In this document: piece after piece, positions 26,597 to 34,605 of the stretch
Layout of the letters: each line of letters starts with the position of its first letter
How positions within the stretch are numbered: position 1 is the first letter of the stretch
Assembly: GCF_936928535.1 (NCBI RefSeq)
Contig: NZ_CAKZHY010000018.1
Coordinates: forward strand, 1-54,306
DNA: 54,306 bases
Direction of reading: 5' to 3'
Origin: an uncultured Bradyrhizobium sp.
Lineage (GTDB): Bacteria; Pseudomonadota; Alphaproteobacteria; Rhizobiales; Xanthobacteraceae
The notes under the pieces: generated by a model
What the model was told of the DNA's origin: nothing
The model's database searches: none
The model's input: the letters and a program-made list of their open reading frames with translations, nothing else
Position numbers and translations under genes: made by a program

Positions 26597-27925
26597 TCAC
26601 GCGATGGCCTCCATCTGGCCGCCGACGGGGATCACCGGCGCCGTCTTGTTATCGGTGATGACGATATCATACTTGCCGTCCTTGAACCGCCACTGGCCGC
26701 CGACCAGCGGCGTCTTGGCGACATTCTTGGCGGCGAATGGTGGCAGATCTGCGCCGCCCCACTGCACCTTGCCGACGACCGTATCGAGATTGGTCGCTGC
26801 AATGGTTGCAGCAATTGCCTTTGGCTCGCGCGCCGGCGTCCGCTTGAGCACATCGACGGCAACTTCGAACAGTGCGTGCGCAAAACCGATTGGCTGCGTC
26901 CACTGCTTCTTGGTCGCAGCCTGGTAGGCGGCGGCGAGATCTTTCGCGCTCATGCCTGTGAGCGACGACTTGAAGGGATGGTTCGGCGACCACCAGACCT
27001 CCGAAGAGAGATTGTTGCCGTCCTTGCCGAGCGCCTCGACGGCGACGGGGAACAGGATCGCCTTGCCGATGGATGCGACCTTCGGCTTGAAGCCCTGCTG
27101 CAACGCCTGCTTCCAGAACGTGGTGAAATCCGGCGGCAGCACCACGCCGGTGACGATCTCGCAATTGGCCGACTTGAATGCACCGATCTGCGCCGAAAAA
27201 TTGTCGGTGAGATTCTGGTAGCGGCCGGGATCGGTGAGCTTGTAGCCGCCCTTGTCTAGCACCGGCGGGAAGCCGACGACCTTGTCGCCCCAGGCATTGC
27301 CGTCGCCGTCGTTCGGAAACAGCCCGCCGACGGATTTGTTGGTCGCAACCTGACTCCACATGTTGGTGAAGACGGCGATGACGTCCTCGAGCCCCCAGAA
27401 GAAGTGGTAAGTGTAGTTGAAGCCCTTCCATGCTGGCGGTCCGCCGCCGGGATTGGCCTGGCGGCCGATGAACCAGGGCTGCCACGGCGCAACGGTGGAG
27501 ATGCAAGGCACCTCCTCGATCTCGCACTGGGTCGAGACCGGGTTGGTGGTCTCCGGCGTCGAAGCCACCAGCATCAGATCGACCTTGTCCTGGACGATCA
27601 GGTCCTTGGCAACTTCTGCGGCGCGGTTCGGATTGGATTGGCTGTCCTTGACGACGACCTCGACCGGCACGGTGGCGTTGCCGACCTTGATCCCCGCTTT
27701 CGCCGCTTCCTCGAAGTTGGCGATGATGAAATTGTCGGCTTCCGCGAAGGCGGCGAGCGGCCCGGTGAGCGGCGAAACATAGCCGAGCTTGATCGCGCGC
27801 GTTTGCGCGATCGCCGGCGACTTCAATCCGACCGACAGCGCGGCGCCGGCCGCGGCGGAGTATTTCAGGAGCGTACGGCGGTCGATGGAATGACGATGAG
27901 TCGAGCTGATCTTGTGGCAGGTCAT
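26597..27925 (-). CDS. ABC transporter substrate-binding protein (Leu/Ile/Val-type family)
   Basis: 442 residues. A TAT-like signal (DRRTLLKYSAAAGAAL near residue 16) is followed by the mature start IKLGYVSPLTGPLAAFAEAD, typical of family 5/LivK-type binding proteins. The pocket motif VDLMLVASTPETTNPVS lies near residue 125. It delivers a periplasmic ligand to LivHM. First gene of the island transporter operon, divergent from the IclR gene with paired operator boxes between them. Ligand unknown; context suggests an aromatic acid. Confidence 0.9.
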   Translation of the reverse strand: MTCHKISSTHRHSIDRRTLLKYSAAAGAALSVGLKSPAIAQTRAIKLGYVSPLTGPLAAFAEADNFIIANFEEAAKAGIKVGNATVPVEVVVKDSQSNPNRAAEVAKDLIVQDKVDLMLVASTPETTNPVSTQCEIEEVPCISTVAPWQPWFIGRQANPGGGPPAWKGFNYTYHFFWGLEDVIAVFTNMWSQVATNKSVGGLFPNDGDGNAWGDKVVGFPPVLDKGGYKLTDPGRYQNLTDNFSAQIGAFKSANCEIVTGVVLPPDFTTFWKQALQQGFKPKVASIGKAILFPVAVEALGKDGNNLSSEVWWSPNHPFKSSLTGMSAKDLAAAYQAATKKQWTQPIGFAHALFEVAVDVLKRTPAREPKAIAATIAATNLDTVVGKVQWGGADLPPFAAKNVAKTPLVGGQWRFKDGKYDIVITDNKTAPVIPVGGQMEAIA

Positions 27926-27989
27926 CTGCGCGTCCTCCCCTCTGGATGCGCCGGATTCCCATCGTGGATCGATTGACACACGGGCCGGC

Positions 27990-28024
27990 GTTCGATATTC
28001 GAACATACGTTCGTATGCCGACCA
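27990..28024. promoter_or_regulatory. Paired operator boxes between the transporter operon and iclR
   Basis: GTTCGATATTCGAAC at 27990-28004 is a 15-bp palindrome. A degenerate copy, GTTCGTATGCCGACC, starts exactly 20 bases later at 28010. The pair lies 65 bases from the binding-protein start and 39 from the iclR start. The same pair type recurs before hpaB, so these are the likely IclR sites. Confidence 0.65.
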
Positions 28025-28062
28025 GTGTCTTCCAGAGACCGAAGGGAGTCAACAGCCGCCCG

Positions 28063-28851
28063 ATGACGCAAGCTCCGCAACCCCACAAGGGTGAAGCTGA
28101 CGACAAAGAATTCATGATGACGCTCGCCAAGGGCCTTGCGGTTCTCTGCGCGTTCGGCCGGCAGCGACCAACCATGACCTTGTCGGAAGCGGCGGAGGTC
28201 ACCGACCTGTCACGCGCCACAGCGCGCCGCGTGCTGCGCACGCTGACCCAGCTCGGTTATGTCGAACAGGATGGCCGGTCGTTTTCGCTGTCGCCGAAGA
28301 TTCTCGATCTCGGCTTTGCCTATCTCTCGACCCAAAGCTGGATTGATCGCGCGCTGCCGCTGATGCGCGAGCTCAGCGAGCGGCTCGGCGAATCCTGCTC
28401 GGCGGCGATCCTGCAAGGCAATGACATCGTCTATGTCGCGCGCGTCCCGGCCCGCAGAATCATGTCGGCGGCACTGTCGGTTGGCAGCCGCCTGCCGGCG
28501 TTGCACACCGCGCTCGGGCGGATCATGTTCGGGTATCTCGACGAGGCCGAGATCTGGCGGCGGCTGAAGTCGCAGCGTATCGAGGCCTACACCCCGCAGA
28601 CCATCACCGACCTCCAGGCGCTGTTCGATCGCATCCGCGCCGATCGAGCCCAGAGATTCTCAATCATCGACGAAGAGCTCGAGCGCGGCCTGCGCGCCCT
28701 CGCCGTCCCGGTGCTCGACCGCAGCGGCCAGGCGGTCGGCGCCATCAATCTGTCGACGCACTCGACGCGCACGACGCGCAACGAAATGCGCGAGCATTTT
28801 CTCCCCGAGCTCAATCGCATTGCCGAGCTGCTCTCCGCGATGACTGTGTGA
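28063..28851 (+). CDS. IclR-family transcriptional regulator (PcaR/PobR type)
   Basis: 262 residues. The winged HTH is at residues about 25-80 (LAKGLAVLCAFG, TLSEAAEVTDLSRATARRVLRTL) and the effector domain follows, with the aromatic-type motif SLSPKILDLGFAYLSTQSW. This subgroup commonly controls aromatic catabolism and responds to phenolic acids. It is flanked by the transporter operon and hpaBC, and palindromes shared by both promoters fit it as the local regulator. ATG at 28063 is preferred because the ATG at 28015 would fall inside the operator. Confidence 0.9.
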   Translation: MTQAPQPHKGEADDKEFMMTLAKGLAVLCAFGRQRPTMTLSEAAEVTDLSRATARRVLRTLTQLGYVEQDGRSFSLSPKILDLGFAYLSTQSWIDRALPLMRELSERLGESCSAAILQGNDIVYVARVPARRIMSAALSVGSRLPALHTALGRIMFGYLDEAEIWRRLKSQRIEAYTPQTITDLQALFDRIRADRAQRFSIIDEELERGLRALAVPVLDRSGQAVGAINLSTHSTRTTRNEMREHFLPELNRIAELLSAMTV

Positions 28852-28901
28852 TCCGCACCCTCCCCTTGCCAACTGCGAGGGCCAGCCGTATCGTTTCGCC
28901 A

Positions 28902-28936
28902 AGTTCGGAATACGGACACTAGTTCGATAATCGAAC
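28902..28936. promoter_or_regulatory. Paired operator boxes in front of hpaB
   Basis: GTTCGGAATACGGAC at 28902-28916 (degenerate) and GTTCGATAATCGAAC at 28922-28936 (15-bp palindrome) start 20 bases apart, as at 27990-28024 but with the strong box second. The strong box ends 20 bases before the hpaB start codon. Confidence 0.65.
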
Positions 28937-28956
28937 ATAGATGGGGAGATGATGCG

Positions 28957-30537
28957 ATGGCTGGCAAGGCAGCGGCAATCCCGCCGGAGCACACGGGCAA
29001 CGTCAAAGTGACGAGGCCGCAGACTGGCGCTGAATACCTGGAGTCGCTGCGCGACGACCGCGCCGTCTACATCTATGGCGAGCGGGTCAAGGACGTCACC
29101 ACGCACCCGGCCTTCCGTAACACCGCGCGCATGACCGCCCGTCTCTACGACGCGCTGCACGACGACAAGCGCAAGGACAAGCTGTTGCTGCCGACCGACA
29201 CCGGCAACGGCAGCGTGACGCACGCCTTCTTCAAGGCGCCGAAGTCGATGCAGGATCTGATCGCCGGGCGCGATGCGATCGCCGAATGGGCCAAGATCAC
29301 CTATGGCTGGATGGGCCGCGCGCCCGACTACAAGGCGGCCTTCCTCGCGACGTTGGGCGCCAACTCCGACTTCTACGATCCGTACCAGGACAACGCAAAG
29401 CGCTGGTACAAATTTTCGCAGGAGCGCGTGCCCTTCATCAACCACGCCATCATCCATCCGCCGGTCGATCGCGACCGTCCGCCGAACGAGGTTGCGGATG
29501 TCTGCTGCCATGTCGAGAAGGAAACCGACGCCGGCCTGATCGTGTCGGGTGCAAAAGTAGTGGCGACGGGATCGGTGCTGACCAACTACACCTTCGTCGC
29601 CCACCACGGCCTGATTCCGCTGCAGGACAAGAAGTTCGCCGCCGTGTTCATGGTCCCGACGAATGCGCCCGGCGTCAAATTCATCTGCCGCACCTCGTAT
29701 GAGATGAGCGCGAGCGTGATGGGCAGCCCGTTCGACTATCCGATCTCGAGCCGGCTCGACGAGAACGACGCGGTGTTCATCATGGACAAGGTGCTGGTGC
29801 CCTGGGAGAACGTGTTCGTTTATGGCGACATCGAGAAGGCCAACAATTTCTTCCCGCGCACCGGCTTTTTACCGCGCTTCGTCGTGCATGGCTGCACGCG
29901 GCTTGCGGTCAAGCTCGACTTCATCAGCGGTCTCTTGCTGAAGGCGACGGAGGCCGCCGGCACCAAGGATTATCGCGGCGTGCAGGCCAATGTCGGCGAG
30001 GTCATCGCCTGGCGCAATCTGTTCTGGAGCCTGTCGGATGCGATGGTCAGGGATCCCAAGCCGTGGATCGGCGACTATGTGCTGCCGAACATGGATCCGG
30101 GCAACGCCTACCAGATCATCGCCACCATGGCCTACACCAAGGTGAAGTACCTGATCGAGCAGACGGTGGCCTCCGGCCTGATCTATCTCAACAGCCATTC
30201 CAGCGATTTCAGGAACGCCGAGATCCGCCCCTATCTCGATCGCTACTTGCGCGGCTCCAACGGCTACAAGGCCGAGGAGCGCGTCAAGCTGCTCAAGCTG
30301 CTGTGGGACTGCATCGGCAGCGAGTTCGGCGGTCGCCACGAACTCTACGAGATCAACTATGGCGGCTCGACGGAAGAAATCCGCCGCTACTGCCTGTTCG
30401 GCGCGCAGGCCTCCGGCAACGCCGACCGCTTCAAGGGTTTTGCCGAAGACTGCATGGCCGAATACGACCTCGACGGCTGGAAGGTGCCTGATCTGACGGA
30501 CCCTGGCGAGTTGAGCTACCACATGATGAAGAAATGA
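28957..30537 (+). CDS. hpaB: HpaB-type FADH2-dependent monooxygenase (4-hydroxyphenylacetate 3-hydroxylase family)
   Basis: 526 residues, close to the usual length for the oxygenase component. The acyl-CoA-dehydrogenase-like fold is recognisable from [20 protein letters not shown] at the start, [17 protein letters not shown] near residue 125, the flavin-site stretch VGS-like [16 protein letters not shown] and the C-terminal GSTEEIRRY. It hydroxylates a phenol ortho to its OH with reduced flavin from a partner reductase, here the next gene. No ring-cleavage genes are present in the window. The start follows a GGGGAG ribosome site. 4-Hydroxyphenylacetate is only one possible substrate. Confidence 0.9.
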   Translation: MAGKAAAIPPEHTGNVKVTRPQTGAEYLESLRDDRAVYIYGERVKDVTTHPAFRNTARMTARLYDALHDDKRKDKLLLPTDTGNGSVTHAFFKAPKSMQDLIAGRDAIAEWAKITYGWMGRAPDYKAAFLATLGANSDFYDPYQDNAKRWYKFSQERVPFINHAIIHPPVDRDRPPNEVADVCCHVEKETDAGLIVSGAKVVATGSVLTNYTFVAHHGLIPLQDKKFAAVFMVPTNAPGVKFICRTSYEMSASVMGSPFDYPISSRLDENDAVFIMDKVLVPWENVFVYGDIEKANNFFPRTGFLPRFVVHGCTRLAVKLDFISGLLLKATEAAGTKDYRGVQANVGEVIAWRNLFWSLSDAMVRDPKPWIGDYVLPNMDPGNAYQIIATMAYTKVKYLIEQTVASGLIYLNSHSSDFRNAEIRPYLDRYLRGSNGYKAEERVKLLKLLWDCIGSEFGGRHELYEINYGGSTEEIRRYCLFGAQASGNADRFKGFAEDCMAEYDLDGWKVPDLTDPGELSYHMMKK

Positions 30538-31082
30538 CGGATGCGCCGGAGCGGTACGAAAGCCGCTCCGGCGCCGCGGCAAGGAGCCGTAACGGCATGA
30601 ACGTGCAGACCATTGATCCCATGCGCTTCCGCTCGGTGATGGGCAGCTTTGCCACCGGCGTCGCCGTAGTCGCGACGGAGTTTGGCGGCGAGCTGTTCGG
30701 CGCCACGGTCAACTCGCTTACCTCGGTATCTCTGAAGCCGTGCATGCTGCTGTTCTGCACCAACGAAGGCAGCGCGACGGGCGCGGCGATCCGCAATCGC
30801 GGGCTGTTTTCCGTGAACATTCTTGGCCAGCATCAATCCGAAGTGTCCGCCCGCTTCACGGCGAAGCTCAACCACCGTTTCCACGATCTCCCTGTAGCGT
30901 TCAGCACCGACGGACTGCCGCTCCTCCAAGGGGCCGCCGCACAGCTCTGCTGCCGGGTCGCGGCGGTCCACAAAGCGGGGGACCACGACATTATCCTGGG
31001 CGAGGTGCTCACGGGCGACGAGATGGCGTGCAGTCCGCTCGTCTTTCACAAAGGGACTTACGGTCGCTTCCAGCGTACTTGA
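30534..31082 (+). CDS. hpaC: Flavin reductase (HpaC-like) partner of the monooxygenase
   Basis: 182 residues. The flavin reductase fold shows [17 protein letters not shown] near residue 35, [14 protein letters not shown] and [17 protein letters not shown], all typical of HpaC/flavin:NAD(P)H reductases. It supplies FADH2/FMNH2 to the upstream oxygenase. Its start overlaps the hpaB stop (ATGA); a second ATG at 30597 could be the real start, since residues 1-21 are poorly conserved-looking. Last gene before the right end of the island. Confidence 0.88.
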   Translation: MTDAPERYESRSGAAARSRNGMNVQTIDPMRFRSVMGSFATGVAVVATEFGGELFGATVNSLTSVSLKPCMLLFCTNEGSATGAAIRNRGLFSVNILGQHQSEVSARFTAKLNHRFHDLPVAFSTDGLPLLQGAAAQLCCRVAAVHKAGDHDIILGEVLTGDEMACSPLVFHKGTYGRFQRT

Positions 31083-31104
31083 AGCTGGATCTTCAACAGC
31101 TTTT
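31082..31104 (+). terminator. Possible terminator after hpaC
   Basis: AAGCTG and CAGCTT form a 6-bp stem around a 9-base loop, followed by a short T-run. The stem overlaps the hpaC stop codon. Weak but well placed. Confidence 0.35.
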
Positions 31105-31156
31105 CACCGCCAACGCGATCCGCGCCAACCGCGCTTTGAAACACTTAACGTTTCGC

Positions 31157-31207
31157 TCCAATCCATCATGGGAGCCACGGAAAAGCGATAGTCTTTATAC
31201 TTCAATC
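31157..31207. repeat. attR: island right end with the original 5' end of dusA
   Basis: This near-copy of 6536-6586 reads on the minus strand TTG followed by KYKDYRFSVAPMMDW. Three of the four differences from attL are synonymous (AAA/AAG, GAT/GAC, GCA/GCT) and one changes Gln to Lys. The TTG directly follows the stop codon of the next livF, so the old chromosome had livF immediately upstream of dusA. Confidence 0.85.
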
Positions 31208-31943
31208 ACGCGGCACCGCTGAGATAGAGGCGTTTGACGATATCATTGCTCCGCAAATCATCGACTGAAGCGGCCGACACGACGATCTCACCATGGACGA
31301 TGATATAGCCGCGGCTGGCGATCCGGATCGCCTGATTGAAGTTCTGCTCTGCCATCAGAACCGTCAGGCCGAGATGCTGATTGAGCTCGCCTATCTTGGT
31401 GATCGTCTGCGAGACCAGGAGCGGTGAGAGACCCACCGAGGGTTCATCGACCAATAACAGCCGTGGTGACGACATCAGGGCGCGCGCAATCGCCAGCATC
31501 TGCTGTTGCCCGCCGGACATGGTGCCCGCCAGTTGCCCCTTCCGCTCCTTCAGGACAGGAAACGTTTCGAAAGCGACCGCCAGATTGCGATCGATACTGC
31601 GCCGGGCGGCCTTGCGAAACGCGCCGAGCATCAGGTTCTCCAGCACGGTCAACCGGGGGAACAACCGCCGGCCTTCCGGGACCATCGCTACGCCAAGGTC
31701 AACGATGTCTTCCGTCGACAAACGGGAAAGATCGTGCGCTGTTCCGTCAATCGTCAATGAGATGGCGCCACGTTGCGGCCGCACCAGGCCCGCAATGCAC
31801 TTCATGAGCGTGCTCTTGCCGTTGCCGTTGGTGCCGAGCAAGGCAACGATTTCGCCGGCGTCGACATGGAGCGAGACGCCACGCAACGCTTTCACAGCGC
31901 CGTAACCCGCATCGAGGTCATTGATGGCCAGGCTAAGTGCCAA
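31206..31943 (-). CDS. livF: Branched-chain-type ABC transporter ATPase (LivF), chromosomal copy
   Basis: 245 residues from a TTG at 31943; no in-frame ATG fits the start of the domain. Walker A GTNGNGKSTLMKC, signature MSGGQQQMLAIARAL and Walker B RLLLVDEPSVGLSP are clear. It overlaps livG by 11 bases. Its TGA at the left end abuts the dusA start remnant without a gap. Last gene of the operon that begins with the molybdenum hydroxylase subunits. Confidence 0.9.
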   Translation of the reverse strand: MALSLAINDLDAGYGAVKALRGVSLHVDAGEIVALLGTNGNGKSTLMKCIAGLVRPQRGAISLTIDGTAHDLSRLSTEDIVDLGVAMVPEGRRLFPRLTVLENLMLGAFRKAARRSIDRNLAVAFETFPVLKERKGQLAGTMSGGQQQMLAIARALMSSPRLLLVDEPSVGLSPLLVSQTITKIGELNQHLGLTVLMAEQNFNQAIRIASRGYIIVHGEIVVSAASVDDLRSNDIVKRLYLSGAA

Positions 31944-32673
31944 GGTAGGCCTCCTGCACCCGTTTGTCGGCCATGACCTCGGACGGCGTTCCGATCGCGA
32001 TGATCCGGCCGGCATCAAGGCACATGATACGCTCGGAGAAGCGGATCACCGCCTGCATAATATGCTCGATCATGATGATGGTGATGTCCCGGCTCGCAAG
32101 GCTCAACAGCAGGTCCAGCACCTCGTCGACTTCCGAGCTGGAAAGACCTGCCATGGCCTCGTCTGAAATCAGCAGCTTCGGGTGCGTCGCCATCGCACGC
32201 GCGAGCTCCATCTTGCGCAATTCCACCTGACTGAGCTGCGTGGCGGAGGCGTTGGCCTTCGACCCAAGCCCCATTTGTTCCAGGATCGACATCATGGTGT
32301 CGCGGCGCTGCGTCACCGACACATGCTCGTGCGCGGCGAAGTCGAGTGCGACCATGAGATTTTCGGCAACCGTCATGCTTCGAAACGGCCTCGGAATCTG
32401 AAAGCTGCGGGCAATGCCGCGCCGTGTGCGCAGGTGCGGCTGGAGCGGCGTAATGTCCTCATCGCGAAACAGGATGGTGCCAGGTTCGGTGCGAAACGCG
32501 CCGGAAATGCAGTTGATCAGTGTGGTCTTGCCCGATCCGTTCGGGCCGATCAGGCCGAACCGCTCGCCGGGCCTGATGTCGACGCTGACACTGTGGAGCG
32601 CTGTGAACCCGCCGAAACGCTTCGTGAGCGCGCAAATCCGTAGTAGCGGCGTCTGGGTCTCGGAGAGGGTCAT
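31933..32673 (-). CDS. livG: Branched-chain-type ABC transporter ATPase (LivG), chromosomal copy
   Basis: 246 residues. Walker A GPNGSGKTTLINC, LivG Q-loop region RGIARSFQIPRPFRSMTVAENL, a degenerate signature (ATQLSQVELRKMELARAM) and Walker B PKLLISDEAMAGLSS are visible. The C-terminal tail VMADKRVQEAYLG is typical of LivG. Overlaps both neighbours by a few bases, so translation is coupled through the operon. Confidence 0.92.
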   Translation of the reverse strand: MTLSETQTPLLRICALTKRFGGFTALHSVSVDIRPGERFGLIGPNGSGKTTLINCISGAFRTEPGTILFRDEDITPLQPHLRTRRGIARSFQIPRPFRSMTVAENLMVALDFAAHEHVSVTQRRDTMMSILEQMGLGSKANASATQLSQVELRKMELARAMATHPKLLISDEAMAGLSSSEVDEVLDLLLSLASRDITIIMIEHIMQAVIRFSERIMCLDAGRIIAIGTPSEVMADKRVQEAYLGT

Positions 32674-33629
32674 ATCTCGCCCTCCTTTCGGTTGCCGCGC
32701 AGCTTGTAGATGAGGCCGACGATGCCCTCCGGAGCGCCCACGACGAACAGCACCAACATCAAGCCGAGCACCAGCAGATTAACTTCCGACGAGATCGTGA
32801 CCGTCAGCACCTGCTGCGTCGTACCGAGCAGGATTGCACCGATGATGGGTCCTGCCCAATGCGCGGTTCCACCGATCAGCGACATCGCCAGCGTCGTGAC
32901 CGAGTAGTTGAGATTGAACGCCGACCCGGGGTCCGCATATTGCAGGTACATCGCAGCCGGAGCGCCGACCGCACACATCAGCGCACCCGATATGACGCAG
33001 GCGAGCAGCTTCAGGCGAAGGGTCGGCACGCCCGTGCACTCGGCCGCGAGTTCGTCGTCGCGGAGCGCCTGCAGGCCGCGGCCAATCCATGAGTGCTGGA
33101 TGTAGCGCGAGATTGCCACCGCCAGCACCACGAGCAGAGCCTGGACGAAGAATAGCATCTGCACATAGCTGTCGAAGGGCGCCGTCACCTCGGGCCGCTG
33201 GATCTGGATACCCGCCGCTCCGCCGACATACCGCCAATTCGTGATCGTCGTCTCGATGACGATCGTCAGCGCAATCGTCGCAATCGAGAAGAAAATGCCT
33301 TGCATACGAAGCGTCAAGAGACCAAGGGCCAGCCCCATGAGTGCACCGATCGCAGCGCCAGCCAAAATCTGCAGCGGAAGCGGCGCGCCAAAGGCCTTGA
33401 CCAGGAAGACCGAGCCATAGACGCCAACGCCGTAAAATGCGCTGGTGCCGAAATTCACATAGCCGGCGTAGCCGCCAAGAATGCTCCAGGCAACCGCAAG
33501 CGCGATGAATTGCAGGATGATGTAGCCGGCAAAGAACGGATACTGGTTGTGGACGATTTGAGTCATCGCAAGAGCGGCGATGAGAAACACCGCCGCGCCG
33601 ACCCAGAAGGTGATGCTGCTGCGCTTCAT
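32670..33629 (-). CDS. livM: Branched-chain-type ABC transporter permease (LivM), chromosomal copy
   Basis: 319 residues with about nine membrane helices and the signature LGGYAGYVNFGTSAFYGVG near residue 50. The coupling loop GLQALRDDELAAECTGV is near residue 200. It ends in KLRGNRKEGEI. Start at 33629 overlaps the livH stop by four bases; the longer open frame is a livH shadow. Confidence 0.9.
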   Translation of the reverse strand: MKRSSITFWVGAAVFLIAALAMTQIVHNQYPFFAGYIILQFIALAVAWSILGGYAGYVNFGTSAFYGVGVYGSVFLVKAFGAPLPLQILAGAAIGALMGLALGLLTLRMQGIFFSIATIALTIVIETTITNWRYVGGAAGIQIQRPEVTAPFDSYVQMLFFVQALLVVLAVAISRYIQHSWIGRGLQALRDDELAAECTGVPTLRLKLLACVISGALMCAVGAPAAMYLQYADPGSAFNLNYSVTTLAMSLIGGTAHWAGPIIGAILLGTTQQVLTVTISSEVNLLVLGLMLVLFVVGAPEGIVGLIYKLRGNRKEGEI

Positions 33630-34507
33630 GATCGCCTGCCAAACAGACCCTGCGGCCGTACGGCGAGAATGCCGAGCAACATCGCAAACGAAATCGCCGG
33701 CGCCCAGGAAGCGCCGAACATGGTGAGCACGATCGACTCGGCAACACCGAGAATGATGGCCGCGACGAGCGTTCCGCCCATGCTGCCGAGCCCCGCCATC
33801 ACCACGACGCAGAATGTGCGTCCGATATAGGCGCGGTCGAGCGTCGGATCGACAGGAGCAACGATGATGAGCAGCGCGCCGGAGATCCCAAGCACGGCGG
33901 TGGCGATGCCGAACGCCCATTGCTTGATCTTGACCGGGTTGGTGCCCATCAATCGCAACGCCTCCTCGTCCTGTGCCACCGCACGGATGGCGCGTCCCAT
34001 GAAGGTCCGTGACAGATACAGCGTCAGCAGGATGGTTAGTGTGGTCGCCACCGCAAAGGCAACCAGAAGCCGGTACGGAATACGGATCTCGCCTAACCGC
34101 CACGCCTTGCCGATGTAGTCGGCGGTGACGGAGCGCTGATCGACGCCAAATTGCAGGATGATGAGCACTTCAATGATGAAGGCGATACCGAAGAAGAAGG
34201 CGATGCCGCGTACCGCGGCATCGCTTCCTCGCCTCTCGAACGTCTCGTAATACAGTCGGTAGGCAGCCAACCCGAACAGGAAGAAGACCGGCGTGATCAG
34301 GAGCCCCGCCAGCAAGGGATCAACGGCATACTGCTCGTTGAGAAAATACACGGCGTAGGATGCCAGCACCAGAAACGCCGGATGCGCCACATGCGGAACG
34401 TCGAGCAGTCCGAACGACACCGACAATCCGAGGCTGACCGCGCCATAGAAACAGCCGAGCAGCACCCCGATCACCACCGCATCGAGCAGCAGGTCCAGTG
34501 AAAACAA
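33626..34507 (-). CDS. livH: Branched-chain-type ABC transporter permease (LivH), chromosomal copy
   Basis: 293 residues, eight membrane segments. IGVLLGCFYGAVSLGLSVSF and LLDVPHVAHPAFLVLASY correspond to the LivH N-terminal motif, here with HVAHPAF in place of the usual NLAHGxL. The coupling loop AIRAVAQDEEALRLMGTN is near residue 180. It is separated from the binding-protein gene by two hairpins that could limit read-through into the permeases. Confidence 0.9.
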   Translation of the reverse strand: MFSLDLLLDAVVIGVLLGCFYGAVSLGLSVSFGLLDVPHVAHPAFLVLASYAVYFLNEQYAVDPLLAGLLITPVFFLFGLAAYRLYYETFERRGSDAAVRGIAFFFGIAFIIEVLIILQFGVDQRSVTADYIGKAWRLGEIRIPYRLLVAFAVATTLTILLTLYLSRTFMGRAIRAVAQDEEALRLMGTNPVKIKQWAFGIATAVLGISGALLIIVAPVDPTLDRAYIGRTFCVVVMAGLGSMGGTLVAAIILGVAESIVLTMFGASWAPAISFAMLLGILAVRPQGLFGRRS

Positions 34508-34541
34508 GTGTGGTCCCCCTTGACCCGGCCTGAGCCTTTAG

Positions 34542-34585
34542 TCCCCGATTTCGGGGATCCCTGCCCGGGACACCCCTTCCCGGGC
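34542..34585 (-). terminator. Two strong hairpins between the binding-protein gene and livH
   Basis: TCCCCGA/TCGGGGA (34542-34557) and GCCCGGGA/TCCCGGGC (34563-34585, 8-bp stem, 7-base loop). Placed just downstream of the binding-protein gene, they fit a partial terminator or 3' stabiliser giving more binding protein than permease. Confidence 0.6.
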
Positions 34586-34605
34586 ATCTCCTCGTGATAT
34601 CCGGC

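Larger units (their letters stand above)
6536..31207. mobile_element. dusA-integrated genomic island (24.7 kb), probably immobile
   Basis: The island is bounded by direct repeats of the dusA 5' end. The 5' end of dusA is a known integration site for tyrosine-recombinase phages and islands, and the first gene inside attL is the N-terminus of such an integrase. The recombinase is truncated and fused to a broken uvrA, so excision by its own enzyme is unlikely. Cargo: nosRZDFYLX, cytochrome c, ferritin-like protein, a denitrification-like accessory operon, decayed ligase and DoxX genes, and an IclR-liv-hpaBC aromatic module. No conjugation or phage structural gene is seen, so it may be a worn-down larger element or the sum of several insertions. 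Confidence 0.8.

Noticed and set aside
28660..29607. 315-codon minus-strand frame across iclR and hpaB
   Set aside because: It lies opposite two well-supported genes and has no motifs; the composition is that of a shadow frame.
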